A stretch of DNA of 64,000 nucleotides from NCBI GenBank assembly GCA_003255065.1, contig QAOA01001300.1, positions 988,844 through 1,052,843 on the forward strand, in the 5' to 3' direction. Source of the DNA: Cercis canadensis (Eukaryota; Streptophyta; Magnoliopsida; Fabales; Fabaceae). Positions 35,733 to 46,984 of this stretch are shown piece after piece. Position 1 is the first letter of the stretch, and the number at the start of each line of letters is the position of its first letter. Under the pieces are notes generated by a model that saw only the letters and a program-made list of their open reading frames with translations, made no database searches and was not told the DNA's origin. The position numbers were made by a program, and so were the translations under genes.

Positions 35733-35996
35733 TGCATGTTTGGCCTTGTTTTAAAATTTCTGTTATTAGGAGTATTGCTTTTGTGAAAAGTTCTTTTATA
35801 AGAATCACTATTATACAAAAACAAATTTATAATTAATTTTTATTTTGAATTTCTGTTTTTCAGAAGAAGCTATAAATGTATAGTTCTCATTCGTCATAGA
35901 AAAATATACATATATAAAAGCAATTTTAATTTCTGATTTAGAAGTGCCAGAAAGTACTTTTAAACTGTATACAATCTTGGCTAAACAAACTCCTAG
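35733..35996. mobile_element. Possible hAT-like MITE
   Basis: The ends carry GTTTGGCC and GGCTAAAC as inverted repeats, followed inward by A/T-rich arms with shared TTAAAAGT/AAGTAC and AGAAG motifs. This resembles common plant MITEs starting with a TGTTTGGCCAA-like end. No clean target-site duplication was found, so limits and family are tentative. Confidence 0.4.
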
Positions 35997-36019
35997 TTTA
36001 TAATGAGTTGATAATTGAA

Positions 36020-36388
36020 GAGTAAAACCTTTTTTTAATCATTGAAAAATACAGCTACTGACAAATTCGTCATCTAAAAATTTTTAGTGACAAATTGGTC
36101 ATTGAATTATTATTCTTTCTGACAAATTAGTCATCTGGTACTTTAATGAGAAAAGTTCTGGACCCCTGCAGACCCCTTTCCTATTTTTTTTTTCATTGAT
36201 CGTGCTTAGTTATGTTTAAGCCCTACTTTTCTCATTTAAGTCCTCATTTTCTTTTCACTGATCTTGCCTATCGGAGGACTAATTTGTCAACGAAATAATA
36301 ATTCAATGACCAATTTATCACCGAAAATTTTTGGAGGACGAATTTGTCAGTGACTACATTTTCCAAGAATTAAAAAAGGGTTTTACTC
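36020..36388. mobile_element. Mutator-like MITE (369 bp, 9-bp TSD with one mismatch)
   Basis: The terminal inverted repeats start GAGTAAAACC and extend about 110 bp (both arms share GACAAATTCGTC, AAATTGGTCATTGAATTATT and GACAAATTAGTC; one mismatch in places). The flanks are ATAATTGAA (36011-36019) and ATAATTAAA (36389-36397). The middle is a T/C-rich segment without coding capacity. Confidence 0.82.
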
Positions 36389-36526
36389 ATAATTAAATTA
36401 GCATAACATAACATAAACTTATATAAATAAATGTGATGCCATCTCCCAATTCTCAATTAAATTATTCCATTTCAATGAAAGAAAAATAAGGTTAAGGATA
36501 AATTTGAATAGGAAAAAAACAGTTTA

Positions 36527-36641
36527 AGAATTAAAGGTGAAGAAGTAAATTTTATAATTTGATGTTGAAAAGGTTTTGCAACTNAGAATTAAAGGTTAAG
36601 AAGTAAATTTTATAATTTGATGTTGAAAAGGTTTTGCAACT
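36527..36641. repeat. Unmerged contig overlap around N at 36584 (57 bp, twice)
   Basis: Copy 1 is 36527-36583 and copy 2 is 36585-36641, with a single substitution. Non-coding. Confidence 0.88.
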
Positions 36642-39600
36642 AGAAAAACCATTCGATCCCTGAATAGTAACATTAAGTAATTAATAAATGAACTAAACGT
36701 GGGATAACTCTATGAAAAAGTAGGTATCTAATCAAGCACAAAGCACACTGCACACAGAAGGATTTGATATATTATGGACTTTTGTTTCTCTTTCCTAATG
36801 TAAACTCCATTTATTTCTTTTTAAAAAATGTTGTATATCATAATTTTTCTGATTTTAACTTGAATCCGAATTAATATTGTACGAATTGTAAAGTAAACAA
36901 GTGTAATATGTTTTTCTTCTACTTCTTTTACTTTTGTGTACACAAAGAAAAAAGATGTATTTTTCCAAACAAATAATTTGCCAATATAGAGATCAGATTT
37001 AATTTTGTATGTAGATCAAACCTTTATTATAATTTATAGTTAGCATTAAGATGGTAAGAAGTGATATTAAATTTGTATTCTTGTTTTTGTAAAACAAAGG
37101 AAATTAAGAAACGCAAAGAATAGAGAATGAGTTTATCCAAGAAATCTGAATATATATATATAAAGTAAGATAGTGACACAAATAATTAGTTTCCATAGTC
37201 ATTGAGAATTCAAATCTCGTGCTTGTTTGTTTGTCTCTTTGTTTGCCATGTTTTTCCAATTTAATTCCTCTTTTTTCTTAACTTGTGGTTGTTAAGATTG
37301 ATTATTGAAGAATGAAGAAAGGTCACAAATACAAAGAGTTCAACTGGGTAGGGCAGGCTAGGCTAGCATAGCAGTCAAGCTTGCCCAACTGCAGATGCCG
37401 ACGTAGGCAAGTTGCCATTTGGGGAGACTATTTCTTAATCCAACACACGTGCTCAGAATAAGACCCAGGGGCGCCAGGGAATTCAATTCCGTGGATTTTC
37501 TTTTCTTGGATGCAAGTGGTATTGTCATTGGTCAACCTTGCACAGACATTAATTGGACATAGACATAAACTAACCCCTTCATCAGTTGAATGTGTAAATG
37601 CCCTAGAAACGCAACTATTAAGTATATACCTTCAAAAACAAAACAAATCCCTTACGGCTTTACCCATCATTCTACTATAATTTCTGCAATCAAAGTATTT
37701 AAAAATTAATCATAAGTAATAGTTTCAATTTTTCATTTATTATGAGTTTAAATAATTATGATATGGCTCCATTATATCTTTTCACTATAATTTTCTTCTC
37801 TTTTTTCATGGAAAATATCTGAAACAAACTACTTAATTACAATAGTAAGCTCAAACCTTGGTAATTTGTTTCAAAAATTGGATTGTTTAGGTGGAAATAC
37901 TGAAAGTAAGTTATTTTTCATTTAGATTTACTAGGCACAAAAAAAAAAGTCAACCAATACAAGTCAAGCCCAAATTCTTATTTTTCTTTTCTTTCCAGAG
38001 GATAAAGCCATAAAGCTCTTTACTTAGACCACACGTGAATATAGAACGTGTGACATGCGTGGATCAATGACACGTGCATCTTGGTCAATCTCTTGAGTAA
38101 TAAAGTAGATATAGTAACATTCTTGAACCAAATGAATAATGTTATTTAAATACTAATTATTAAAATATTATTTATATTCTACATATATAGTAGGAAAATC
38201 TTAGACACTATTTATAAAAAAAATAAATATTAGACACTATCTAATATAGTATATAGTTAGATGCTGATGAACCAAATAATGAACTACTAAACCTTCAATT
38301 ATAATTATTACCAGGATGGGTGCAGTGCGGTTTAGTTTCAAAACTGCATGGATGCGGTTCGTCCAGCCATTTTGATTTTCCAAACTGCATATGGCCTGAA
38401 CCAACCCCCATAACCCGCATATGGCTCTCCTAAACAATGTCGTATTCTATGGTTACCAAAATTTTATGCAAGAGAAGAAGAGATACAGAGAAGCTCAACA
38501 AAGGGGTAGATAAGAGCAAAAGACAAGAAAAAATAAAAAAAAAAAAAGAGGAGAAGAGGGGAGAGGACCTGAGGAGAGAGGAAAGCAAGAGAGAAAGAGA
38601 AGGAGACCCAGAGAGCCTCTAAGGACAGGACAAGTTAATCCAAAAGAGTTTGCTTCTTTGCCCACACTATTGAGGAAAACTTCGACCCTCGTTCTGTTGT
38701 TCCCTCTCCTCGCTCAAGCTCATCTCCTCTACTATCATTTTCTTTTTTTTCCTTCTTTATGTTTGTGCGTGTTTTGATGTGAAGATTGAGTTTTTCAATC
38801 TGAAATCCTAGCTTTTTTATTCATCTATGCCGCATAAGGGAAGGGCAAAGCTGCTTTTAAGTGTTTATATTTTATTTGGTTTTTATTTAATTAGATTTTT
38901 TTGGGAAGTTGGAGAATAAATTTTCGTTTGTTGTGCTCTGGTCCCTTGTGAGTTGTGATTATCATTTTGAAAAGTGTTTTTAAACATTTGGGTTTGGTTA
39001 TATTGCATTACTAATGTTGACTTGTTGAGCGTGAAAACTAATGATGTTGAAGTAGTTCACATGGGCTTATCTCCTATAGGGGTTAAATAGGGGGTTTAAG
39101 TGAGTGAGTTTTAACTTTTTAACTTTTTATTTCTAGATTCTTCTACGAGTAATTAATGTAATAAGAAGCATTAGACTAGATTAATAGTCTTTCTTTCTAC
39201 ATGTATTTTCTTTGCTACAGCTAATTCCAAAACTAGCAAACTAAAATGGCTAGGATCCTTCACAGTTGTTTTTGTTTGTTAATTTGGTCTCTGTACCATC
39301 ATCTAAGAACTACCAGTTTAAACCGACTAAACTACTTGAATCGAACTGAACCGGTTTGGTATGGTTTAGTTTGATTTCTACCATTTCTTCAGCTCAAACT
39401 AAACTGAACCAAACTGCAAGATTATGTGCGGTTCAGTTCTTGGTTCACTCTCCAAACCGCCCGAACCAACCCGTGAACACCTCTAGTTCTATGCTAAAGG
39501 TTCTGAGTTTGAATTTTTAGAGTTGCACTTGTTGAAAGATATTTACCGATTACTGCTCTCGTCTCGAACATGGATTAATTTCATATCCAAAAGATGTGAA

Positions 39601-42600
39601 GATACTTGAGTGTAAATAAAAAAAAAAAAAAAACCTCCAATTGAACCAAAAAACTCCTATTATTAACTATATATTTGCTTCTATATTTGTTCATCAAATT
39701 CAGTCTTTGTTATTTTTATCAAATCTTGAACTTAATTAATTAGTTCACTCTTTCAAAACTAAATATGTGATTGAAAGAAATATATTAGAAAAAAAAAAGA
39801 GAGGAAGAAAACCTAAGATCCAAAAAAAAAACAAAGAAAGCCATGCACGACTCGTGGGTTATAAAATGATCAAAAAAAATACTGGTAGAAAACTATGTAG
39901 TGGTTAAAAGAAGTGGGCAATTTAATTAATCGTATTAACAAAAAAGTCAATTCTAGAGGTAGGCAAGATGGAATGTAATATTAAAAGAATAGAAGGTAGC
40001 GTAAAGGAAGGGATTGATATATTAAAAGGCCTCATGAAAGTGGTGATTAGTATGGAAAATGGGCATCACCAAAGATGGCGTTGGCGATGCTTATCTCATG
40101 CATGGCATCACTTAGCAATGAGTAATGAGCCTCTTCTAAGTTGTGCTAGTTGTTGGTGATTAAAGTGACAACAACTTTTTGGACAAGTCTTCTCATGAGT
40201 TTGCTTAGGATTGGATAATGTTTTTCACTATCTAATTATTATTAAAATTGCTTCAATCTAAAATGATATCAGGTTATCTAGATATTATATATGCATGTAG
40301 GCAGAGGCTTGTGTGAATGATATATGTCATGCATGACTCACAAGTTGGACTAAAATTAATGGCTTCTTGGGTCTAGATAGCTAGCTAGCTACGTCTAAGT
40401 TTGATTTGTTAAATATATACAACAACCCATTATCAGCATGTTTTAGCAAAGTTTGGTTGAGTTGTTAAAGTTCCTTGCAATAGATACTGGATTCTGAAAT
40501 TAAATGATGCTTTTAATTAGGCCACATCTAGTTCTAAATCTTGTGCCAATCAACCTAAAAAAGTAACCATATAAGTGTAAAGGGTGTATTGAGATGTAAT
40601 TTACACATTATTTACTATTATATTAGTTATGTTGGTATAGTTAGTATAATTAATATGAATTTTATCAAAACCTATTAATTTATACTATATTTTTTTTTTG
40701 TAAGATTTAGATCCTTTAAAGTGTGGTGCACTTTAGAAAGTAAAATGCAGAAAATAAAATATTACAAATTAATATAATTATTAATTATTGAGATGATATA
40801 TGGTATTTGATTCACAGTAAAATAAAGAGAGAAAGTATTTGAGGTGTGACATAAATATGAAAAATTAACGGTAAGAGAATAATATTATTGTAAATAAGCG
40901 GCCGACAGAAGATGACAAAGTAAAGAATCTGCAAAGTCGTTGTTAAGTCAAATAATGTGTGTATTCTGTTTGTCGTTTTCCTTCTTCTTCTGCTTGAAAA
41001 GCCATTTCCATTTCCTTTTTCTAGTCCTCCAATGGGAATCAATCTCCTATTAACAAATGGAAGGATCCAGCAATGTCAGCCAGATTTGAAGTCAAGTAGT
41101 CCAGCAGTTGAGCACTGATGATAAGCCTACCTTACCACACAGACAAATTAACAAACACCTTGTGCTTCAATCAACCAATTTTTCTCCAACATGTGTTGAG
41201 AATGGACCACAGCATTTGAATTCCAAGGATTTATTCTCTATAATTAGGCGCTGTAATTAATTGGACGTGGACATGCACTCATTCATGAATGTGAACATGC
41301 CGTAGCAAAGAAACTTGCTGTTTTTTATTTTTCTTCTTGCTTCTATTCAATGGTCTGACCAATAATAACAAGTTCAACTATAGTAGCTAGCTGGTTGGGC
41401 TTGATTTATTTTGGTCATGGTCTATGAATGGGTCTTGCTTCTTGTACTTTCTAGGATTAGGTATCTCACATTTCGGGTTTTGATTATTCCATCTATCCTA
41501 TAAACACATTGTTTTGAGCCATTCTATTCTATTGTCAAATTTCAACTCTAGATAACCACTTAATTACTAAGTATAATGGGGCAAGACTGAAATTAACTAT
41601 ATTAATTAAAATGGCCAACATCCAACAACTTTACAAATAATTACCTTTCACTCCCTCCGTATACCTCAATGATAAATAAAAATTAAAAAAAAAAAGACAT
41701 AATGCTATAAAACTAACACAACTTTAGATGTTTCTATGGAATACTACTTTAGTGGTTAATTTTATATATAACTATATATATATATATATATATATATGCA
41801 TGAAATGAGATTACGAGAGGAGAATATAATACTTCTTATTATACAAATTCTTAATAAAAGCTTTTGAAGGCAAACTCCTAATTTTATGGGTTTATTTTAA
41901 ATTCAAATTTTCTTATTAATAATTAATAGAGAATTTTATTGCCAATGACTAGTGCATTTCTCGGCAAGCACCTCTCTTAATTATAAAAACTATAGTATTT
42001 GATATAAAAAATTCTACTTTTATCATGTGTTCTGATCATTCTTTTTTCCCAACACATTATACTTTTTTATAACTACAAAAAAAAGAAAAATTTAATTAAT
42101 TAGTCATATGTTTATCATGTGCCATTTAAAAGAATAGGCCAATTAATATACAAATGGTCCCTTAACTAATCAGAGATACATGTTTAATTTTATATTCATG
42201 CATGTGATGTTCACAATTAATATAGAGATTCCATTGAACGATCGAGACATGGACATAAGTTAGTATTGTGTGATATTTTAAGTTCAAGCGTCTTCTTTTG
42301 GAATATGGAGAAGAAAAGACTTATCAAATTTAAGCTTATAATTGTTTATAGAAATATATATATATATACCTTGTATATGAGAACATCACTGTTCATATAT
42401 ATATATATGTTAAATTTATGAATAAACGACGATTATTATGCATAAAATAAAGGAGTATCTAAGTTGGCTTTGAAGCAAGTGCGTTTATATTTGAAATTGT
42501 TTTTCCATTATTTTTATTGATGCAATAAAAACAAAGAAGGAACTGTATTTTTTTTGAATAATCACTCTCCAACCACGTTCATATGTAGAAAACTGAAAAA

Positions 42601-43761
42601 GAAACAAGATGGGGAAAAGAGAAAACAAAAGAGACAAGGACAAATTCCCCTTGCCTTCTAGATATATTCCAAAGCTTTGTATCGTGTCTGGTATACAAAG
42701 AAAATGTTTCTTTACTCTGTTTGCACTTTCGCGTGGAAGTCATGTTAGAAGTCAAGTTCAATAATGATTCTATTTCTGCGTCAATAATATTTAAATCGCT
42801 ATCTACGTGGAGCTAGGAACATGCTTAGCTAAAAAGCAATTACATAACCCTTCAAATTTAGCACAATTAAGCAGTAATCCAAATTAAATAAGTTAACTAA
42901 TTCTACTCTTATTTTATATATTGATCAGATACTATAAGTTCAACATCTTCATGTCAGCGGCTCATGTAATGACTTTTAGGTTGGAAATTTCTTCCTAACA
43001 TTAAATTAAAATTCAGTATATACTTTGTCATGGAGTATATTTTAATTATTTAGATATTTTCTTTTTTTCTTCTTTATCAGTGGGTAAATAGAGTATATAA
43101 TTAATGTTTACTGATATAAACATTTTTCTATATTTCTCACAATGATATTCTCATAAAATTGTAAATGTAACTTGTATTGAATATACAAATCTTAGATCCA
43201 TTTTTTCGTGGGCTAATAGGGTTGTCAATTAATTTGATGTCAACTTATTTCTTTGTTACCGTGCATGATGACGCATGTTTTTCTTCTATAATACTTAGAA
43301 AAAAGAATTGACATGTAGAAAAGAAGAGAGATGGATATATATATATATATATATATATTTGTTATTATTAGAAAAGAAAGTTAAAAGTCATTATTTGGTA
43401 ATTACCTAACGTTGTGTTTAATGTAATATCAAATTTAAAAGTCTAGAATTCCAAAATTTTGCATGTGTTGATAATATATTAGCTTGGTTGATTAATATAG
43501 TTGGGTGTGAAACATTTTTATATAGTATATGAGATAAAAGGTTTGATGGATACAATACAAGTTCAGCAAAATAGATGTTTGTGTGTGAAGCCAGTAGAAT
43601 ACAGAGCTGGGGTCTGGCATTAGAAAATTAGAGTAATTCATGCAACGTGGAAAATGCTTGAAATTTTAAACGTGACAAGAAAGTAAGAAAATTGGGGTGG
43701 CCCACATATACAAATACAGCACTCCTTAATAAAAAGCAAGACTAGGACAAAGATGGCGTCG
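36642..43761. other. Long spacer without supported genes
   Basis: About 7 kb of AT-rich sequence. TA microsatellites lie at 41773-41797 and 43335-43358. CACGTG motifs are at 38032-38037 and 38071-38076. A purine-rich run at 38480-38620 makes a spurious Lys/Glu-rich frame. A candidate non-autonomous transposon is listed separately at 38318-39486. I see no gene. Confidence 0.45.
38318..39486. mobile_element. Possible non-autonomous hAT-like element
   Basis: Both ends are rich in GCGGTT/AACCG and AACCAACCC motifs. The right end (GGTGTTCACGGGTTGGTTCG on the minus strand) resembles the ends of a widespread plant hAT-type group. The left end (GGATGGGTGCAGTGCGGTTT) matches only loosely, and I find no 8-bp target duplication. 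No transposase frame is present. Confidence 0.3.
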
Positions 43762-44175
43762 GGTCAATATAGAACTTCTAATAAATTAAAAAGATACACA
43801 CACATACCCAATCCACAAGTTTTTTACTATTTGTTTAAGGATGTGCTTGATCCTTGACTTTGAATTTATTTCCAATCTGCACCAACACCGACAACCCCCA
43901 CATCAAGTATATTCTTTTTTTTTAATATTACCAAATAGTGCACACCAAGTTGCTTAACCCCAACACATGTTAATTCTTTCTCTTTTGTTTTTTTACTATA
44001 AATATTCATAGATTACACCTTCTTATCTTATACAACGAAATAAAGAACTGGACCTGCTTATGCCAGCTCTCTAGTGCCTAGTGGGATTCATCTGTCTCTC
44101 TCTCTCTCTCTCACTCTCTTTCCACCTAGTTTCCTTCTCCAACTTGAGCTTCTACCCTTCTTCTTCTCTATATAT
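43762..44175 (+). promoter_or_regulatory. WRKY gene promoter: W-boxes and TATA box
   Basis: W-box cores lie at 43762-43767 (GGTCAA, i.e. TTGACC on the other strand) and 43854-43859 (TTGACT). A TATATAT box is at 44169-44175, 163 bp upstream of the ATG. A CT run lies at about 44094-44112. WRKY40-type genes are known to be self- and cross-regulated through W-boxes; here that is inferred from motif presence. Confidence 0.5.
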
Positions 44176-44337
44176 GCTTGTCTCACTTTATTTCCTCAAG
44201 AAAGTTTGAAGCTTTGAGCTAGATACTCATCTGGGTTTTTCTACAACAAGAGCTTTTGCTACAAGCTTTTAAGTTGTTCAGGTTAATTCACTTGGAGATT
44301 AATTGCGAAGCACTTTTTTGAGTCTAATTTGGTAGCT

Positions 44338-45818
44338 ATGGATTATTCTTCGTGGATAAATACTTCCTTGGATCTCAACATTAATCCTCTCAGAGTTCAT
44401 GAAGATGTTCCCGTAAGTACAAAATATCATCTTGCTTGCACGCCCACAAGCTCTTCTGTGAAATGCTTAGCTCAAAGTGTCTAATCTGGAAATTCTTTTA
44501 TTGGTGCAGAAAAAGGAGATAGAAAGCAATTTTTTCTCATTGGGGAGGAAGTCTTCTGTAAAAGAAGAGGTGAGTTATGTCAATTCAATTGTTTTCCCTT
44601 TTATTCTTCTTTTGTACACAGCCTAGATTGATCTGAAACGCAAAGAAGCAACTTTATACAAAAAATTGACCCTTTTGTTCCGTGTTTGCTCTATAAACCA
44701 ATTAAGAGCTTGATTTGAATTCTTACGGAAAAGTATGTCGTTCCTTGAAGTTGGTTGAACCATTTTCTTGTGCCCTCTAATTAAAGCTCTATGATTATGT
44801 GCTATCATTTCAGTCTGCTGGTGCCCTGGTAGAGGAACTGAAGAGGGTGAGTGCAGAAAACAAGAAGTTAACAGACATGCTCACAGAGATGTGTGAGAAC
44901 TACAACACTTTGCGAAGCCATTTGATGGAATATATGAGAAAGAATCCAGAAAAGGAGTCCAGCCCATCAAAGAAAAGGAAGTCTGAAAGCAGCAATAACA
45001 ATAGTAATCTAATGGGAATTAATGGAAACTCTGAGAGCAGCTCAACTGATGAAGAATCATGCAAGAAGCCAAGGGAAGAGACTGTCAAAGCAAAAGTTTC
45101 AAGAGTTTATGTCAGGACTGAAGCATCTGATACAAGCCTTGTAAGACCCTTTATTTTCCTTCGTTAACTCTGTTACCTTAGTACTTGGATTAGAGCAATA
45201 GGGCAGAAACTTATAACTATTTAGCTGTAATTGCTAAACAGATTTTCCCTGGTATGTGTTTTCAGATTGTAAAGGATGGATATCAATGGAGGAAATATGG
45301 ACAAAAGGTGACAAGAGATAATCCTTCTCCAAGAGCATACTTCAAATGCTCTTTTGCTCCAAGCTGCCCCGTCAAAAAGAAGGTGAGTCTCAACTTAGTT
45401 CTAATGAGGAACTGGTTATTCTTACTCTAATAAACTGGATGAGAAGCTAAGTGCATGCTCCTGTTTGCCTATTCAGGTGCAAAGAAGTGTGGATGATCAG
45501 TCTATTGTGGTTGCAACTTATGAAGGAGAGCACAATCATCCTCACCCTTCTCAGATGGAGGCAACATCTGGTTCCAGCCGTTGTTTGACCCTTGGTTCAG
45601 TACCATGTTCAGCATCTCTGAGCTCTTCAGGACCAACAGTCACCCTTGACTTGACAAAATCTAAGTCCAGCAATGACTCCAAAGTTCCAAAACCAAAGAT
45701 TGATTCTCCGGAAGTGCCGCAGATTTTGGTGGAACAGATGGCTACTTCCTTGACCAAGGATCCCAATTTCAGAGCAGCACTTGTCGCTGCCATTTCAGGA
45801 AAAATGTTGCACAAGTAG
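44338..45818 (+). CDS. WRKY40: WRKY transcription factor, group IIa (WRKY40-like)
   Basis: A nuclear DNA-binding regulator of the WRKY18/40/60 type, which in Arabidopsis controls pathogen and ABA responses, often as a repressor. Exons: 44338-44412, 44510-44569, 44814-45140, 45266-45382, 45477-45818, giving 306 residues (AtWRKY40 has 302). Near residue 48 a leucine-zipper helix starts ([19 protein letters not shown]), as in group IIa. A Lys/Ser-rich nuclear-localisation stretch follows (PSKKRKSES). One WRKY domain carries WRKYGQK and the C-x5-C...HNH zinc ligands (CSFAPSC, EHNHPH). The intron splits the domain just before VQR, the intron position of groups IIa and IIb. All splice sites are GT-AG. 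The group is sure; the exact orthologue (WRKY40 against 18/60) rests on the neighbours. Confidence 0.94.
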
Positions 45819-46984
45819 ACAGAAATTAGTGAATGGCGATGTTGCTAACTTAGTGTCAACTTTCAAGTACTCCATAATTGGAAAGCATAGGATCTCTATG
45901 TAAATACAACATAGGAAATTGGGACAAATTCCTCAATGTGATCCTTTAAGTGGGAAACTGGAAATTGAGTTCCAATACAGGATAGCATGTTGAGCAGATT
46001 AAAAATGAACTAATCAAGTTTAGTTCAGTGTTTTCTGTTCTTCTGCATCACGGTAAAGATCTTGGAGAGGTCAAATTGGATATTCAAATGAAGTGATTGC
46101 ATAAATTCTCTCAAAGTGAAAAGAAATTCCTTTCATGCAGTGAGTGCATCTCTAATGACAATTTGTTTTTCCTTTTCTTACTCTTTCCACTTCTCTCTCT
46201 CCTAACAAAACCTGATTTTTTGTGTGATTTTTCCCTTTTTTCATTTCACAAATGGTTAGGAGTAGGGATCCAAGGATCGGGTTGTTTACAAGCTGTATAA
46301 TATATAGAGACTTCAAGCTTATTTTGTAAATTTTAATTGTTGTAGGTGATGGAATATGAACCAAACTATATGAGGGAATAAGATGATCTTAAAACTATAT
46401 GATTTAGATGATGAGAGTTTTCAATTTAAAGATGGATGTTTTGAGCAGTGGATCTTAATACAAGTTAATTAAAAGTTATAAAATTGATTTAGTTCTATAC
46501 TTGTATCAACGGATATAGACTGTAAATTTACATAGCATACATGGTCTTTATAAAATAAGTTGAAAATAATATGATTTTTTTTTTTGAATAAAATTTGAAT
46601 CCAATTTGACATGCCACAAAATTGAAAAAGGTCGTTCATTGAATGAAAACAAAATCGTCACCGAACTTGTAGACTAACAAACTGATATAAAACTCAGTTA
46701 CCCCACTTTACTATCAGAAGTGTTTTAAACAGATTTGAACCCAACACCAAACTAGTTAGGATGACCCATTTATGATCTTGATTCTTGAAGCAGAATATAT
46801 AATAGAAATTGTCAAGACTTAACTAGATTTGGCAGGTAATTGCAAACGACTTTAAGCTTGGCTCCTTCAGCAGAGGAGTTCAGTGTGATTTTAAGGCTTC
46901 CTAGTGAAAGCCTGCTGCGTTTTACAATCTTCATAAACCAAACAGGTCTCAGACACATGTCAAACTGCCTAGAAACTTATCTGC
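45819..46984. other. WRKY 3' region and spacer
   Basis: The first several hundred bases are probably the WRKY 3' untranslated region. No other gene is visible. Confidence 0.45.

Noticed and set aside
38437-38622. Lys/Glu/Arg-rich 61-codon frame
   Set aside because: It is a purine-rich low-complexity run (AAG/GAG), which gives open frames by composition alone.
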